43,300 bases of DNA from a delta proteobacterium NaphS2. GTDB taxonomy: Bacteria; Desulfobacterota; DSM-4660; Desulfatiglandales; Desulfatiglandaceae. The translations under genes and the position numbers were made by a program. Under the pieces are notes generated by a model that was given only the letters and a program-made list of their open reading frames with translations, had not been told where the DNA came from and searched no databases. The stretch covers positions 1 to 43,300 of the forward strand of contig ADZZ01000414.1 of the NCBI GenBank assembly GCA_000179315.1, given 5' to 3'. Below are positions 27,448 through 35,943 of the stretch, piece after piece (within the stretch, counting starts at the first letter, position 1; each line of letters opens with the position of its first letter).

Positions 27448-27950
27448 ACAAGACGCGATATGCTTTGATCACCCTTCACCGGCCGGCCAATGTGGACGAC
27501 CCGGCTGTGCTGAAACCGCTTTTGGAATGTTTGGCGGATTTTTCGAGGAGGTTGCCCATGGTCTTTCCGGTGCATCCGAGGACTCGAAAGGTCATTGATC
27601 AGTTTGGATTTCAAAATATCCTGGATTTGGCGCCGTCGGTTCATTGTGTTTCACCGTTGCCCTATCGGGACAATCTTCAATTGATGAGCGAAGCGGCGGT
27701 GGTGCTGACCGATTCAGGGGGTATGCAGGAGGAGACGACGTTTTTGAAGGTGCCTTGTCTCACTCTGCGGAGCAATACGGAACGTCCTGTAACCGTTGAG
27801 ATGGGAACCAGTCGGTTGGTGGGCAATGACCCGCGAAAGATTCTGGCGGGTTTGGAGGATGTGATGGCGGGCCGCTGGCCCAAAGGAAAGGATATTCCCC
27901 TTTGGGATGGTAGGGCGGCGGAAAGAATTGTCAAGATTCTCTGTCAGTAA
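27444..27950 (+). pseudogene. wecB: UDP-GlcNAc 2-epimerase, C-terminal half only
   Basis: 168 codons equal to the second half of WecB: YALITLHRPANVDDP, FPVHPRTRKVIDQF, DPLPYRDNLQLM-like SPLPYRDNLQLMSEAAVVLT, DSGGMQEETTFLKVPCLTLR and RPVTVEMGTSRLVGNDPRKI. The full enzyme is about 370 residues, so the N-terminal 200 including the first Rossmann domain are gone. The upstream end is fused to DUF2283 debris. It would have supplied UDP-ManNAc; as it stands it cannot. Confidence 0.85.
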
Positions 27951-28118
27951 TGAGGCAATTTAATACTGCAGCACACGAGAGGCTTTGCGGACGGCTTTTG
28001 TGCCTCGCCCGACTGTTCCACTCTGAGAGCGTGTTTGAAAATTAAGTGCCGGTCGGCACAAGTCTTCTGAGCAAGATTGAGATCATGGCGATATGCATAA
28101 CAAATAGAACCAAGGCTA

Positions 28119-28346
28119 TTGGATGTTCGAGTCACCGAGGAGGAAATGACGGCAATTCTTGCTGACGGTAGAACAGTCAGTGTTCCCCTGGCTTGGTCAT
28201 GGCGGCTATCGGAAGTATCGAAAAGGGAGCGTGAGAACTTTGAAATAATTGGAGATGGGCAAGGCATTCACTGGCCGGATTTGGATGAAGATATAAGTGT
28301 TGAGGGTATGCTGGGTGGGGTGCCGGCGCGGAGAAAAGTTGATTGA
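28119..28346 (+). CDS. DUF2442 family protein
   Basis: 75 residues from TTG 28119 with aagg upstream. Reads MDVRVTEEEMTAILADGRTV and later IIGDGQGIHWPDLDEDISVE, the hallmark of DUF2442. These small proteins usually sit next to DUF4160 genes and are thought to be part of toxin-antitoxin-like pairs; no DUF4160 partner is visible here. The last residues (GGVPARRKVD) run into a fragment of a CapD-like gene in a different frame, so the 3' end may be altered. Confidence 0.7.
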   Translation: MDVRVTEEEMTAILADGRTVSVPLAWSWRLSEVSKRERENFEIIGDGQGIHWPDLDEDISVEGMLGGVPARRKVD

Positions 28347-28366
28347 AGAGTTGATCACCGAAGGTA
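28326..28366 (+). pseudogene. Tiny fragment of a CapD/PglF-like gene
   Basis: Encodes RRGEKLIEELITEGK, nearly the same as RPGEKLIEELITEG in the dehydratase at 24535-26580, with clear nucleotide similarity to 26182-26221. It appears to be what is left of a second dehydratase copy, joined to the end of the DUF2442 gene. Confidence 0.65.
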
Positions 28367-28487
28367 AGTACAACTACTGGGGTGTTGTTCCGGTTCTTCT
28401 TTTTTATGGGGCATACAACAACCGGAAAGTTGAGTTCCATTTGCCCTTCATCCAGCTGAGGACAATGTCCACATCCTTCAGGGTAAA

Positions 28488-29381
28488 TTATCCAATGTCG
28501 GTCTGCTCAATACGATGCACTGGTCTGATCCTTGAAATAACATCCCTAAAAAACTCAGGGGACCAAATGGCCAGGTTTTCAGAAGATCTTACAAAGGGTT
28601 CCACTTCTTTTCGTGCCTGCTCCACATTTAGCTCAGTTATGCTCCTGTTCAAAAATGCTTTCAGATCTTCCCACTGTACAGATCTATTTTCCTGCCAATC
28701 CCCTGTCTGCCGCATTCGCTGTTCAAGATGATGGAGGTTCAAATCAGGATAATTGGCTGCATACCACACCAGGTCATACCAGTCCCTCCCCTTGACACGT
28801 CCTTTCCATCGCCTGTAGAGAATCGCGTGGATTTTTCCGGCAAAAAGATCCGGTAGCGAATATACGCGCACAGCAAATGGAATCGGTTGCAGGAGATACC
28901 GGGTCTGCGTCTCAAAGCCGAGGGGGGGATCGGTATCCACCTCAATCTTGACTTTCAGGATCCGGCCTTTTGGTATGGTTTGGGCCATTTCCTCTCCTGT
29001 TTCGATCACCAGCAGCTGGCTTCGCGTGTTTGTCTTGAGAAAGGCGGATTGAATCGGGGTCTGTACGGCTTTATCAATCTTTTCAAAACGCACATCAAGG
29101 CCAAACCCTTTGGCCTCCTTTTCCAGAAACACCGCATAGCGGCCGATATCGAAACTACGCGAAGGGCTCAAAAGGGAGAAATCCATGTCTTCTGAAAAAC
29201 GATCCAGACCATAAAGAACCCTCAGCGCCGTTCCGCCATAGAAGGCCGCCTTTTCAAAAAACTTACCACGCCATAAGCCAAGCAGAGCAACCTCCTGCAC
29301 GATCTCCCTCAATGCGTTAACGGCATCATTCAATCCGCGGCATTCATACTTCGCCAACATTTTGGATATGGCTTCGTGCAT
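28488..29381 (-). CDS. abiEii: AbiEii-type nucleotidyltransferase toxin
   Basis: 297 residues. The nucleotidyltransferase motif is FYGGTALRVLYGLDRFSEDM followed by DFSL: Gly49-Gly50, then Asp65 and Asp67 for metal binding. Further family blocks are ILKVKIEVDTDPPLGFETQT, VYSLPDLFAGKIHAILYRRW and GRDWYDLVWY. Size and motifs match the type IV toxin AbiEii (DUF1814). It lies downstream of its antitoxin gene (53-base gap) on the strand opposite to the glycan genes. Known relatives stop growth during phage infection or toxin release; the effect here is untested. Confidence 0.88.
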   Translation of the reverse strand: MHEAISKMLAKYECRGLNDAVNALREIVQEVALLGLWRGKFFEKAAFYGGTALRVLYGLDRFSEDMDFSLLSPSRSFDIGRYAVFLEKEAKGFGLDVRFEKIDKAVQTPIQSAFLKTNTRSQLLVIETGEEMAQTIPKGRILKVKIEVDTDPPLGFETQTRYLLQPIPFAVRVYSLPDLFAGKIHAILYRRWKGRVKGRDWYDLVWYAANYPDLNLHHLEQRMRQTGDWQENRSVQWEDLKAFLNRSITELNVEQARKEVEPFVRSSENLAIWSPEFFRDVISRIRPVHRIEQTDIG

Positions 29382-29402
29382 GGACCTTTGCCGACTTCAG
29401 CT

Positions 29403-29450
29403 TTTTGAGTTCATTGGGTTTGTTGAGTTCGTTGTTAGCTACCAGTTCGT
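29403..29450. repeat. Possible 7-bp repeat in the abiE intergenic region
   Basis: Units such as gttcatt, gggtttg, ttgagtt, cgttgtt lie in phase between abiEi and abiEii, extending into the abiEi 3' end. More degenerate than the other arrays. Confidence 0.45.
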
Positions 29451-30118
29451 TGCGGCGTCTGAATCCCTCTGAGGGTTTCAGCAAGAAGTCTGATCCTTTT
29501 CGACCTATAGGCCCGGGCAAATTTATCAAGATTCTCGGGTTTCAGTTCTCTAAACACCGTTCCATCAATACGAAGGTCCTTTTCGAGATAATCTTCCAGA
29601 TCTCTTATTGTCTTAATACCTACACCACGGATTTCTTGCAGTTTGTCAGCCATGGCTTTCTCGGGCGTGGCCATAAGGAAAGCGCGACCCTCGCCTATTT
29701 CAATCCGGTCCATGCCAATTCGAAAGGCATCGAGGGAAATCATGCGATATGTGAACAGACCGACAGGCGTAAAAAATTTGCGGGACCGACCTGTCGTAAC
29801 AGAAGTGATGGCATCGACCCGCTCCGGGATCAGACCATAATAGTGCAGTGCATAATCCAGGGATATGTAAGATGGTCCGTACACTAGATTCCCCAAAATT
29901 TCGCGCGAAAAAGGACGTTGCCGATATTCGTCGCCTAACACGTAAAGGCCCTTTTTCACCCTGATAATAATCCCTTTCCTGAGAAGATCAGAGATTTTGT
30001 CCCTGGGCCGGGCATATCCCTTGAGACAGTCCAGGAGCGTCTGATATTCAAACTCCTCTTGAGGTATTTCCCTTTTCAGCTTCTCGATCGTTCCCGTTTC
30101 TGCCATCATGGGATTCAT
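29435..30118 (-). CDS. abiEi: AbiEi-type antitoxin and repressor
   Basis: 227 residues from ATG 30118 (MNPMMAETGTIEKLKREIPQ); the open frame reaches a TTG at 30148, and two nearby ATGs are also possible. The N-terminal winged-helix part includes LLDCLKGYARPRDKISDLLR and GIIIRVKKGLYVLGDEYRQR; the second half has NLVYGPSYISLDYALHYYGL and ATPEKAMADKLQEI. This matches AbiEi antitoxins, which neutralise AbiEii and repress their own promoter by binding inverted repeats. A perfect inverted repeat lies just upstream (30151-30203). Confidence 0.85.
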   Translation of the reverse strand: MNPMMAETGTIEKLKREIPQEEFEYQTLLDCLKGYARPRDKISDLLRKGIIIRVKKGLYVLGDEYRQRPFSREILGNLVYGPSYISLDYALHYYGLIPERVDAITSVTTGRSRKFFTPVGLFTYRMISLDAFRIGMDRIEIGEGRAFLMATPEKAMADKLQEIRGVGIKTIRDLEDYLEKDLRIDGTVFRELKPENLDKFARAYRSKRIRLLAETLRGIQTPQRTGS

Positions 30119-30150
30119 GCACCCGTATCCGAATAATGCGCTCAACACTA

Positions 30151-30203
30151 ATTCTTTTCACATAGTATGTCGAGGAAAAACCGACATACTATGTGAAAAG
30201 AAT
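30151..30203. promoter_or_regulatory. Perfect 22-bp inverted repeat upstream of abiEi
   Basis: Two 22-base arms, 30151-30172 and 30182-30203, are exact reverse complements around a 9-base spacer (aggaaaaac). The inner arm ends are catagtatgtcg and cgacatactatg. It lies 33 bases before the abiEi start, where AbiEi is known to bind inverted repeats in related systems, so an operator is the first guess. A hairpin in the RNA is the alternative; there is no T run for a terminator. Confidence 0.7.
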
Positions 30204-30212
30204 GAGTCAGGG

Positions 30213-30835
30213 GTCACATCTTGCTGCCGGTGGCGATATTATACGCTGTCGGCGGAACGGCATTGGCCTCCGCGGCATATTTCATGGTCTTGGCCAACTC
30301 CACAACCCTCTGGCCCATAATTTTTAAATATCTCATACCGCGCGAATCATCCAGGGCGCCATGTTCCAGATAATCCGGCCGTTTGCCGTATATGATGGTA
30401 CTGGAAATAAGTGTGGCCCTGGCGGTTTCCACATCCACATTCATTCCCGCCATGTGTTCTTTGGTCAGACAATCCACAAAGGCCTGGCACGTCTCCGCAA
30501 TGGTGTACATTTCCGCCATCTCTTACCGCAGTGGTTCGAATGGCTTGAACATAACTACCGGCATCCGGCTCGGTCATGGCAATGGCCAGGATGAGTTCAC
30601 CCGATGCACAACGGGGTAGGTATTTTCGCTTTTGCTCTCCTGTGCCGAACTGGCATATATAGGGGGATATAATCACGTTTTGGCTGAGAAAGGTATTCAC
30701 ACCCGTATACCCGATCCGCCATATTCTTCGGGCAGCGATGGGTAAAGAAACCCCATTTCACCCGCCTTATACCAGATATCTCGTACCATGATGCCGTCCT
30801 TCTCCCACTTTTCATTGTACGGCACCCCGGTGAAA
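30213..30835 (-). pseudogene. Acyl-CoA dehydrogenase remnant with internal deletion
   Basis: Minus-strand pieces in several frames: VPYNEKWEKDGIMVRDIWYK with AGEMGFLYPSLPEEYGGSGI (N-terminal domain), then after a frameshift near 30700 ISPYICQFGTGEQKRKYLPR and AIAMTEPDAGS (substrate/FAD region). After a large deletion near 30520 comes AEMYTIAETCQAFVDCLTKE (C-terminal helices). The tail DYLEHGALDDSRGMRYLKIM does not look like the family, so another fragment may be joined. It suggests fatty-acid or aromatic-acid oxidation in the host's past. Confidence 0.75.
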
Positions 30836-30920
30836 TTCGCCCCAGAGAAACAAAATACAAAAAGTTTCACGGTGTGGACTTCGCCGAGACCTATGTTTGA
30901 AATGTGCTCTTGGTGTGATA

Positions 30921-30949
30921 AAAAAGCCGGGTTTTGACCGGCTTTTTTT
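30921..30949. terminator. Bidirectional intrinsic terminator
   Basis: aaaaagccgg, loop gttttga, then ccggc and seven T. With A runs on the left and T runs on the right it can act on both strands. It lies just before the Wzy/ligase start and makes the upstream start at 30897 unlikely. Confidence 0.85.
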
Positions 30950-30968
30950 GTGGCGTGAGTGGAAAGAA

Positions 30969-33215
30969 TTGACATCCGTAATTACAGCTGAAGGCAATGC
31001 AAAGGAAAACGGCGTAATCCGTAAGGCAGTCGACGGATTGGTGGGACTTTTTTTGTTGGCGAACCTGCTGGTGCGGTTTTCTTCGATTTTTCATTACCCT
31101 TCTTACAATAAATTTATTGCGATACTCCTGGGTATTGTTTTAGCAGGCTGTATTTGTGTAATTGTTTACCGAAAGTTTTTAGGAGCATTTTTATTTCTTT
31201 TCGGTTTTTCGTTCTTTCTATATGGATTTGGTTCGTTTGAAATTCAAAGCCGTGTTTTTGAAATTTTGGTCACATGCGTTGCATCATCCATATTTGTCAT
31301 CAATTGGCGTTCCAAAGATACGGTTTCGCTTAATGGGCAATTGAGTGGTTTGCTTCTTTGTTATATAGGGCTTTCGCTTTTTTCACTGTTTTCTCTGCCG
31401 TTAGGGCAGGCCATGAGGGATTTGAGTTATTTTGGCTATTCGGATGGGCTGTTTTATTTTTTCAGGGATCCGCCGAATGGTACTTTCTACCCCATTGTAG
31501 CTGTCTTGCGATTGGTCCTGTTTTTTGTTCTGGTTGTGCAGATTTCCAGAAATGTTTCACGAAATGAATTGTACGGATTCCTTTTTTCCGGCGTTTTTTC
31601 CGGAGCTGTTTTTTGTGCTTTTATAGGTCTGTTGGACTTTTATGGCGTTATTTCGCTGGCATGGTACCGATTCGGCACCGTCATCACGCCCGGGGTGCTG
31701 CATTCAACTTTTCTGAACCGCGGCTGGTTTGCCGAGTTTATCTTAACGGTTGTTCCCTTTGTTTTAATCGGTTTTATGAGCACGATAAAAGGGATTTGGT
31801 GGAAGATTGTACTTTTTTCCAGTCTGGTTATCTGTGAACTGGCGCTTATTCTGGCGGGAGCCAGGGCTGGGTGGGTTTCTTATCCGCTCATATTATTTAT
31901 TTGCTGGCTTTTTGCCTATTTCTCCAAGAAAGGGAGGTTTGAATCGTTTCATTTTGGGTGGAAGGATTTGATGAAGGTTGCTGTTTCCGTCCCGGTTACC
32001 ATCGTCATAAGCTTTTTGCTGGTATTTCAGGTTTTAATGCCGCTGTCCGGTTATTTGGGAGAAAAAAAAGGGGGGAACAAATCCGTCCGGAATGCCTCGC
32101 AGAAGTCCATTGCATATTTTGAAAGCCAGGCTGCCCGCATAGTTACCGTTAAAGAGGGGGGGCGCTATTACACCTGGGGGGAGGGTTTTAATGTGGGTCG
32201 GGAATGTCCTCTTTTTGGCATGGGTTATGAATCTTTCAATTGGCATGGGGAAGTACTGGCGGGGATTGCCGGTTCATATTTCAATAACTTCCTGGACAGC
32301 AAAAAAAGCGACAAGATACATCAGACACCCCACAGTATTTTTTTTCAGTTATTTGTCAGCGGAGGCGTGGTGGGACTCTTTCTGTGGATGCTGATTATAG
32401 CCTACGCCTTGGTGCTTCTGATTTTTGACTTGGTGAGAAATAAACGTTTACTGAACATTCCGGTGGTTATTTCAATTATCAGTTTTCACATTTACGGGAT
32501 TTTTCAAAGTATGCAGTATATTCCCATGATTTGGTTGTTGATATTTTTGAGTCTGGGCTATGCAATGACCATTGATGGTGCTGTACTGCCGATTCGCCTT
32601 AAAAGGGTAATGGGCCTTTTGGGAAAAGCGAGTGTCGTATTGATGGTCATAGGGTTTTTCGCTTATTTGAGCAATTTTGAATCGAGGAGTTTGGCGCAGA
32701 AGTACGGGATGCGGATTTATGCCAAAGATCAGGATCGGGATCGATTTGCCGGTTTTTTTGATCTTTCAAATCGAAAGGACTGGCAATATGGGGATTATCG
32801 GTGGTTTTCGAAACGGGCGGCGTTAAAGCTGGACGACGGAATTAAAGGTCAAAGGTCAAAGGTCAAAGGTCAAAGATATTCCAACAGACGGATTGGGTTG
32901 GAGTTTTATTGTTTGACACCTGGTTTGGAGAAGGAGCCGGTTGTCTTGAGCGTGTCGTATGGTGGGCGGGTCTTGGATCAAATTGTCTTTTTGGGGGAGC
33001 CTGACAGGAAAAAAGGGAAAAGGAAAAAGAAACCGGGAGAAACGGTTAGACGGCAGTATGAGCTTCCCGTTGTGCCTGGGAAGGAAAGGGAGTTGTTGCT
33101 GGAAGTTTCCAGGACGTGGATTCCGCATGAGCATTTGAAGAATTTTGATCGGCGGAAGTTGGGGGTTAGTGTTAAAGTGATAGCGGACAGACGGCAGACG
33201 AAAAATGGCGGATGA
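30969..33215 (+). CDS. Large O-antigen ligase/polymerase-like membrane protein with extra C-terminal domain
   Basis: 748 residues from TTG 30969 with ggaaag upstream; the frame opens at 30897 but that stretch is a terminator. About 12 membrane helices occupy residues 20-560. A periplasmic loop holds RYYTWGEGFNVGRECPLFGM and GYESFNWHGEVL, and a late HQTPHSIFFQLFVSGGVVGL has the His often seen in Wzy_C proteins. Residues about 595-748 form a soluble domain beginning after a perfect 7-bp repeat (32847-32874); it contains LEFYCLTPGLEKEPVVLSVS, YGGRVLDQIVFLGEP and ELLLEVSRTWIPHEHL. A broken second copy of this domain occurs at 37944. Probably polymerises or ligates glycan in the periplasm. Confidence 0.8.
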   Translation: MTSVITAEGNAKENGVIRKAVDGLVGLFLLANLLVRFSSIFHYPSYNKFIAILLGIVLAGCICVIVYRKFLGAFLFLFGFSFFLYGFGSFEIQSRVFEILVTCVASSIFVINWRSKDTVSLNGQLSGLLLCYIGLSLFSLFSLPLGQAMRDLSYFGYSDGLFYFFRDPPNGTFYPIVAVLRLVLFFVLVVQISRNVSRNELYGFLFSGVFSGAVFCAFIGLLDFYGVISLAWYRFGTVITPGVLHSTFLNRGWFAEFILTVVPFVLIGFMSTIKGIWWKIVLFSSLVICELALILAGARAGWVSYPLILFICWLFAYFSKKGRFESFHFGWKDLMKVAVSVPVTIVISFLLVFQVLMPLSGYLGEKKGGNKSVRNASQKSIAYFESQAARIVTVKEGGRYYTWGEGFNVGRECPLFGMGYESFNWHGEVLAGIAGSYFNNFLDSKKSDKIHQTPHSIFFQLFVSGGVVGLFLWMLIIAYALVLLIFDLVRNKRLLNIPVVISIISFHIYGIFQSMQYIPMIWLLIFLSLGYAMTIDGAVLPIRLKRVMGLLGKASVVLMVIGFFAYLSNFESRSLAQKYGMRIYAKDQDRDRFAGFFDLSNRKDWQYGDYRWFSKRAALKLDDGIKGQRSKVKGQRYSNRRIGLEFYCLTPGLEKEPVVLSVSYGGRVLDQIVFLGEPDRKKGKRKKKPGETVRRQYELPVVPGKERELLLEVSRTWIPHEHLKNFDRRKLGVSVKVIADRRQTKNGG
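32847..32874. repeat. Perfect 7-bp tandem repeat, 4 units, in Wzy/ligase gene
   Basis: ggtcaaa four times without change. It encodes GQRSKVKGQR between the membrane part and the C-terminal domain. A change by one unit would shift the frame. Confidence 0.92.
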
Positions 33216-33224
33216 TGGCAAGAC
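33183..33224. repeat. 7-bp repeat, about 6 degenerate units, at Wzy/ligase 3' end
   Basis: Units gcggaca, gacggca, gacgaaa, aatggcg, gatgatg, gcaagac, running through the stop codon of the gene. Confidence 0.65.
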
Positions 33225-33269
33225 GGATTGCAGAGGCCCTTACGCTTAGGCATGTGAAGGGATTTATTG

Positions 33270-34580
33270 ATGTTGATTGAGAAGGTTGTTCGCGCCGGCT
33301 ATCGGGTTGCCAATCGTTTTCCGGGGTTGGTACGGAATGCCAAATTCGTTTTGCCGCGATCGATAGAGGCCCGGATTACAGACACGGTTTTACAGGGGCG
33401 AAGTGTTCCGGGGGATCGGAAACTGGTTTTTCGGGATGGACGTTATGAAAACAGGGTTGCGCATAACGGATTGAAAGCGGGGTGTAATCTGGTCGGGTTT
33501 GTGTTTGGAGAGTTTGGAATTGGGGAACATCTAAGGTATACGGCGAGGTCGCTACTGGCGGAAGGGATTCCGTTTTCTTTGTACAATTATGACAGGACAC
33601 TGCATCCGCAGGCGGACTTCAGTTTGGAAGCGTTTGTTGGGACGGATACTCCCTACAACACGAACATCTTCTGCATGAACAATGAAGGGATTATGAATCT
33701 GCATGCGAGCAATCCGGAATTATTCAAGGATCGGTACAATATTGGGTATGGGTTTTGGGAGCTGAGTGATTATCCGGATGAGTGGCTGTATCCCATGAAT
33801 TATCTGGACGAGATATGGGCGCCCAGCCGGTATATTCAGGGGGTGATCTCCAGGAAAGCTTCCGTGCCGATGGTGCATATGCCGATGGCGGTGGATTTTC
33901 AGTTGCCGGGTGGTTTGGGTCGAAAGGCTTATGGGATTTCCGAGGATGCGTTTGTTCTTCTTTATTCCTTGGATTTTTCTTCGCGGATTCATCGGAAGAA
34001 TCCCGAAGGAGTCATTCGGGCTTTTAGAGAGGCTTTCCCGGCTGGCAGAAAGGATGTTGTGTTGGTTATCAAGACTAAAATTGTGGAATCGGTGCAGCAG
34101 CAGGTGACGGATTACAATCTCTTAAAAGATTGGGTTCAGGATGACTCGCGGGTTTTGTTGATTAACAAAACGTTCACTAAGGAGCAGATGCTTGATTTGA
34201 TCGGTTGCTGTGATGTGTATGTTTCACTTCATCGGGCGGAAGGGTTCGGGCTGGGTATGGCGGAGGCCATGAAGATGGGAAAAGCGGTCATTGCCACCGG
34301 TTATTCCGGGAATATGGATTTTACCGGACAGAATAACACCTGCCTGGTTGATTATGCACTAACGAATGTCCCACAAGGGAGTTACTATATGCAGGGGGAG
34401 TCGGTTTGGGCTGAGCCGGATGTTGAACAGGCGGCCGGTTATATGCGGCGGTTGTTTGAGGATGAGGAATTCAGGCGAGAGATTGGAGCGCGGGCGAAGG
34501 CATTTATTGGTGAACACCATAGTTTCAAGAGGACAGGGGAGCGGTATCGGCGGCGGTTGAAGTTTATTGGGCTGATGTAG
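33270..34580 (+). CDS. Glycosyltransferase family 4
   Basis: 436 residues from ATG 33270 (TTG one codon earlier also possible), with gaaggga upstream. N-terminal region GLKAGCNLVGFVFGEFGIGE then HLRYTARSLLAEGIPFSLYN, an acceptor-side GT-B domain. Central GYGFWELSDYPDEWLYPMNY and DEIWAPSRYIQGVI; C-terminal donor domain FSSRIHRKNPEGVIRAFREA, SLHRAEGFGLGMAEAMKMGK with the EGFGLGMAE nucleotide-sugar motif, and AVIATGYSGNMDF. It resembles mannosyl/glucosyl transferases of capsule loci. It is followed by a 7-bp repeat and a convergent ATPase gene. Confidence 0.88.
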   Translation: MLIEKVVRAGYRVANRFPGLVRNAKFVLPRSIEARITDTVLQGRSVPGDRKLVFRDGRYENRVAHNGLKAGCNLVGFVFGEFGIGEHLRYTARSLLAEGIPFSLYNYDRTLHPQADFSLEAFVGTDTPYNTNIFCMNNEGIMNLHASNPELFKDRYNIGYGFWELSDYPDEWLYPMNYLDEIWAPSRYIQGVISRKASVPMVHMPMAVDFQLPGGLGRKAYGISEDAFVLLYSLDFSSRIHRKNPEGVIRAFREAFPAGRKDVVLVIKTKIVESVQQQVTDYNLLKDWVQDDSRVLLINKTFTKEQMLDLIGCCDVYVSLHRAEGFGLGMAEAMKMGKAVIATGYSGNMDFTGQNNTCLVDYALTNVPQGSYYMQGESVWAEPDVEQAAGYMRRLFEDEEFRREIGARAKAFIGEHHSFKRTGERYRRRLKFIGLM

Positions 34581-34605
34581 GGCGGATGACGGAGGGCTGA
34601 TTTCA
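34571..34605. repeat. 7-bp repeat at GT4 3' end
   Basis: Units gctgatg, tagggcg, gatgacg, gagggct, gatttca, covering the stop of the GT4 gene and the stop of the convergent DUF4143 gene. Confidence 0.6.
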
Positions 34606-35838
34606 GGAAATATCCCAGGGGAGAGCGTAATCATTGTCAGAAAGCTGAAAAATGCTGTCGCATGGGCAAATGATGCCGCCTTTGGCGATGTTGAGGTGTG
34701 GATATTTTATGCGAAAAGCTGAAATTCCCGTGGTATCTCGCCGGGAAGGATTGGTTTTTGCCTTTATTTCAAGCGGATAAAAAATTCCATCGTATTCCAG
34801 CAGGATGTCAATTTCTCCGCCGCTGTAAGCTCGCCAGTGGTAAAAATTGGGCTTTGGCGACATGACAGCCATCTGTTTTCTCAACTCCGCTGCAACCGCG
34901 GTTTCGAATGTTGCACCCCAAAGCGGATGCCCGCCAATGGCTTTGGGCGTCGATATCGCCTGGGTCGAGGAGATCAAACCGGTATCTGCGATGTACCCTT
35001 TGGGTTTCTTGCTCACCCGCTTGATCAAATTTCCGGAGTATGCCGGGATTTCAAACCATTGAAAGGTGGCTTTCAGGATATTGAGCCATCTTTGGGAAGT
35101 CTGGGGGGTCAGTCCCAATTCTCTTCCAAGCTCGCTATGGTTTATTTCCTGGGCGGTTAAAGCGGAAACGATTTGAAGAAACCTGCCGAAAAGCTGAAGG
35201 TCCGATACCTCGGCCAGCAGCCTTACGTCCCTTTCGATATACGTTCGCCGGTAGGCACTGAGGAAATCGGGTATGACTTCGGTTGAAAGAAACTGTGGTT
35301 CCGGTAGAAAACCGCGCCAAAGTTGTTCGTAAAGGGTTGTCTTCGATGCAATCCTGGATTGCGGCGCGCTAAGGAATGCTTCAGGCGAAGCAAGCCATCT
35401 TGCGATCCAGGGCAATGTAGGCTGAGTCCGGCTTATTTCGGACAAGCAGAAACTGTAAAGATCCAGAAACACGGCGCGTCCGGCAAGGCTTTCCGCCATG
35501 GATTTCATGACGCCCCATTGCTGGGATCCCGTGAGGATGTATTGACCGGGAGACCGGTTCAGATCGATACGCCGCTTTATGCAGGCAACGATTTCGGGAG
35601 CGTACCGGATTTCATCAAGAATTAGCGGGGTCGGGTGATTATTGAGAAACAGTTCAGGATCCCTTCGAGCATTTTGAACATCAATGACAGGGTCGAAAAC
35701 AACCATTTCGCTTTCCCTGCCTAATGTGTTTTGAAGCAGTGTGCTTTTTCCCACCTGCCGTGCTCCGCTGATGACAACAACAGGGAATGATTTCGCCAGC
35801 TTGTAAAGCCTGTTCGTCAAAATTCTTTCAAAGTACAT
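34603..35838 (-). CDS. AAA ATPase with DUF4143 domain
   Basis: 411 residues from ATG 35838 (MYFERILTNRLYKLAKSFPV); a TTG two codons upstream is also open. Walker A is SGARQVGKSTLL near residue 25, Walker B PLILDEIRYAPE, sensor ILTGSQQWGVMKSMAESLAG. The C-terminal half carries the DUF4143 winged-helix (AQEINHSELGRELGLTPQTS, QRWLNILKATFQW) and a nuclease-like PD-(D/E)xK fold (AYSGGEIDILLEYDGIFYPL, EIKAKTNPS). Common in accessory regions of bacteria and archaea; role unknown, suspected in defence or mobile DNA. It stands alone on the minus strand between glycan genes. Confidence 0.88.
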   Translation of the reverse strand: MYFERILTNRLYKLAKSFPVVVISGARQVGKSTLLQNTLGRESEMVVFDPVIDVQNARRDPELFLNNHPTPLILDEIRYAPEIVACIKRRIDLNRSPGQYILTGSQQWGVMKSMAESLAGRAVFLDLYSFCLSEISRTQPTLPWIARWLASPEAFLSAPQSRIASKTTLYEQLWRGFLPEPQFLSTEVIPDFLSAYRRTYIERDVRLLAEVSDLQLFGRFLQIVSALTAQEINHSELGRELGLTPQTSQRWLNILKATFQWFEIPAYSGNLIKRVSKKPKGYIADTGLISSTQAISTPKAIGGHPLWGATFETAVAAELRKQMAVMSPKPNFYHWRAYSGGEIDILLEYDGIFYPLEIKAKTNPSRRDTTGISAFRIKYPHLNIAKGGIICPCDSIFQLSDNDYALPWDIS

Positions 35839-35943
35839 GTTCAATAGCAGCCTTGATTTTGAAATAATGCTTTAAAAATAATGATACCATCATTAAAAAT
35901 CAAGTATTTTGATGGCCCTTTTGATGGTAGGCGGACGACGCGT

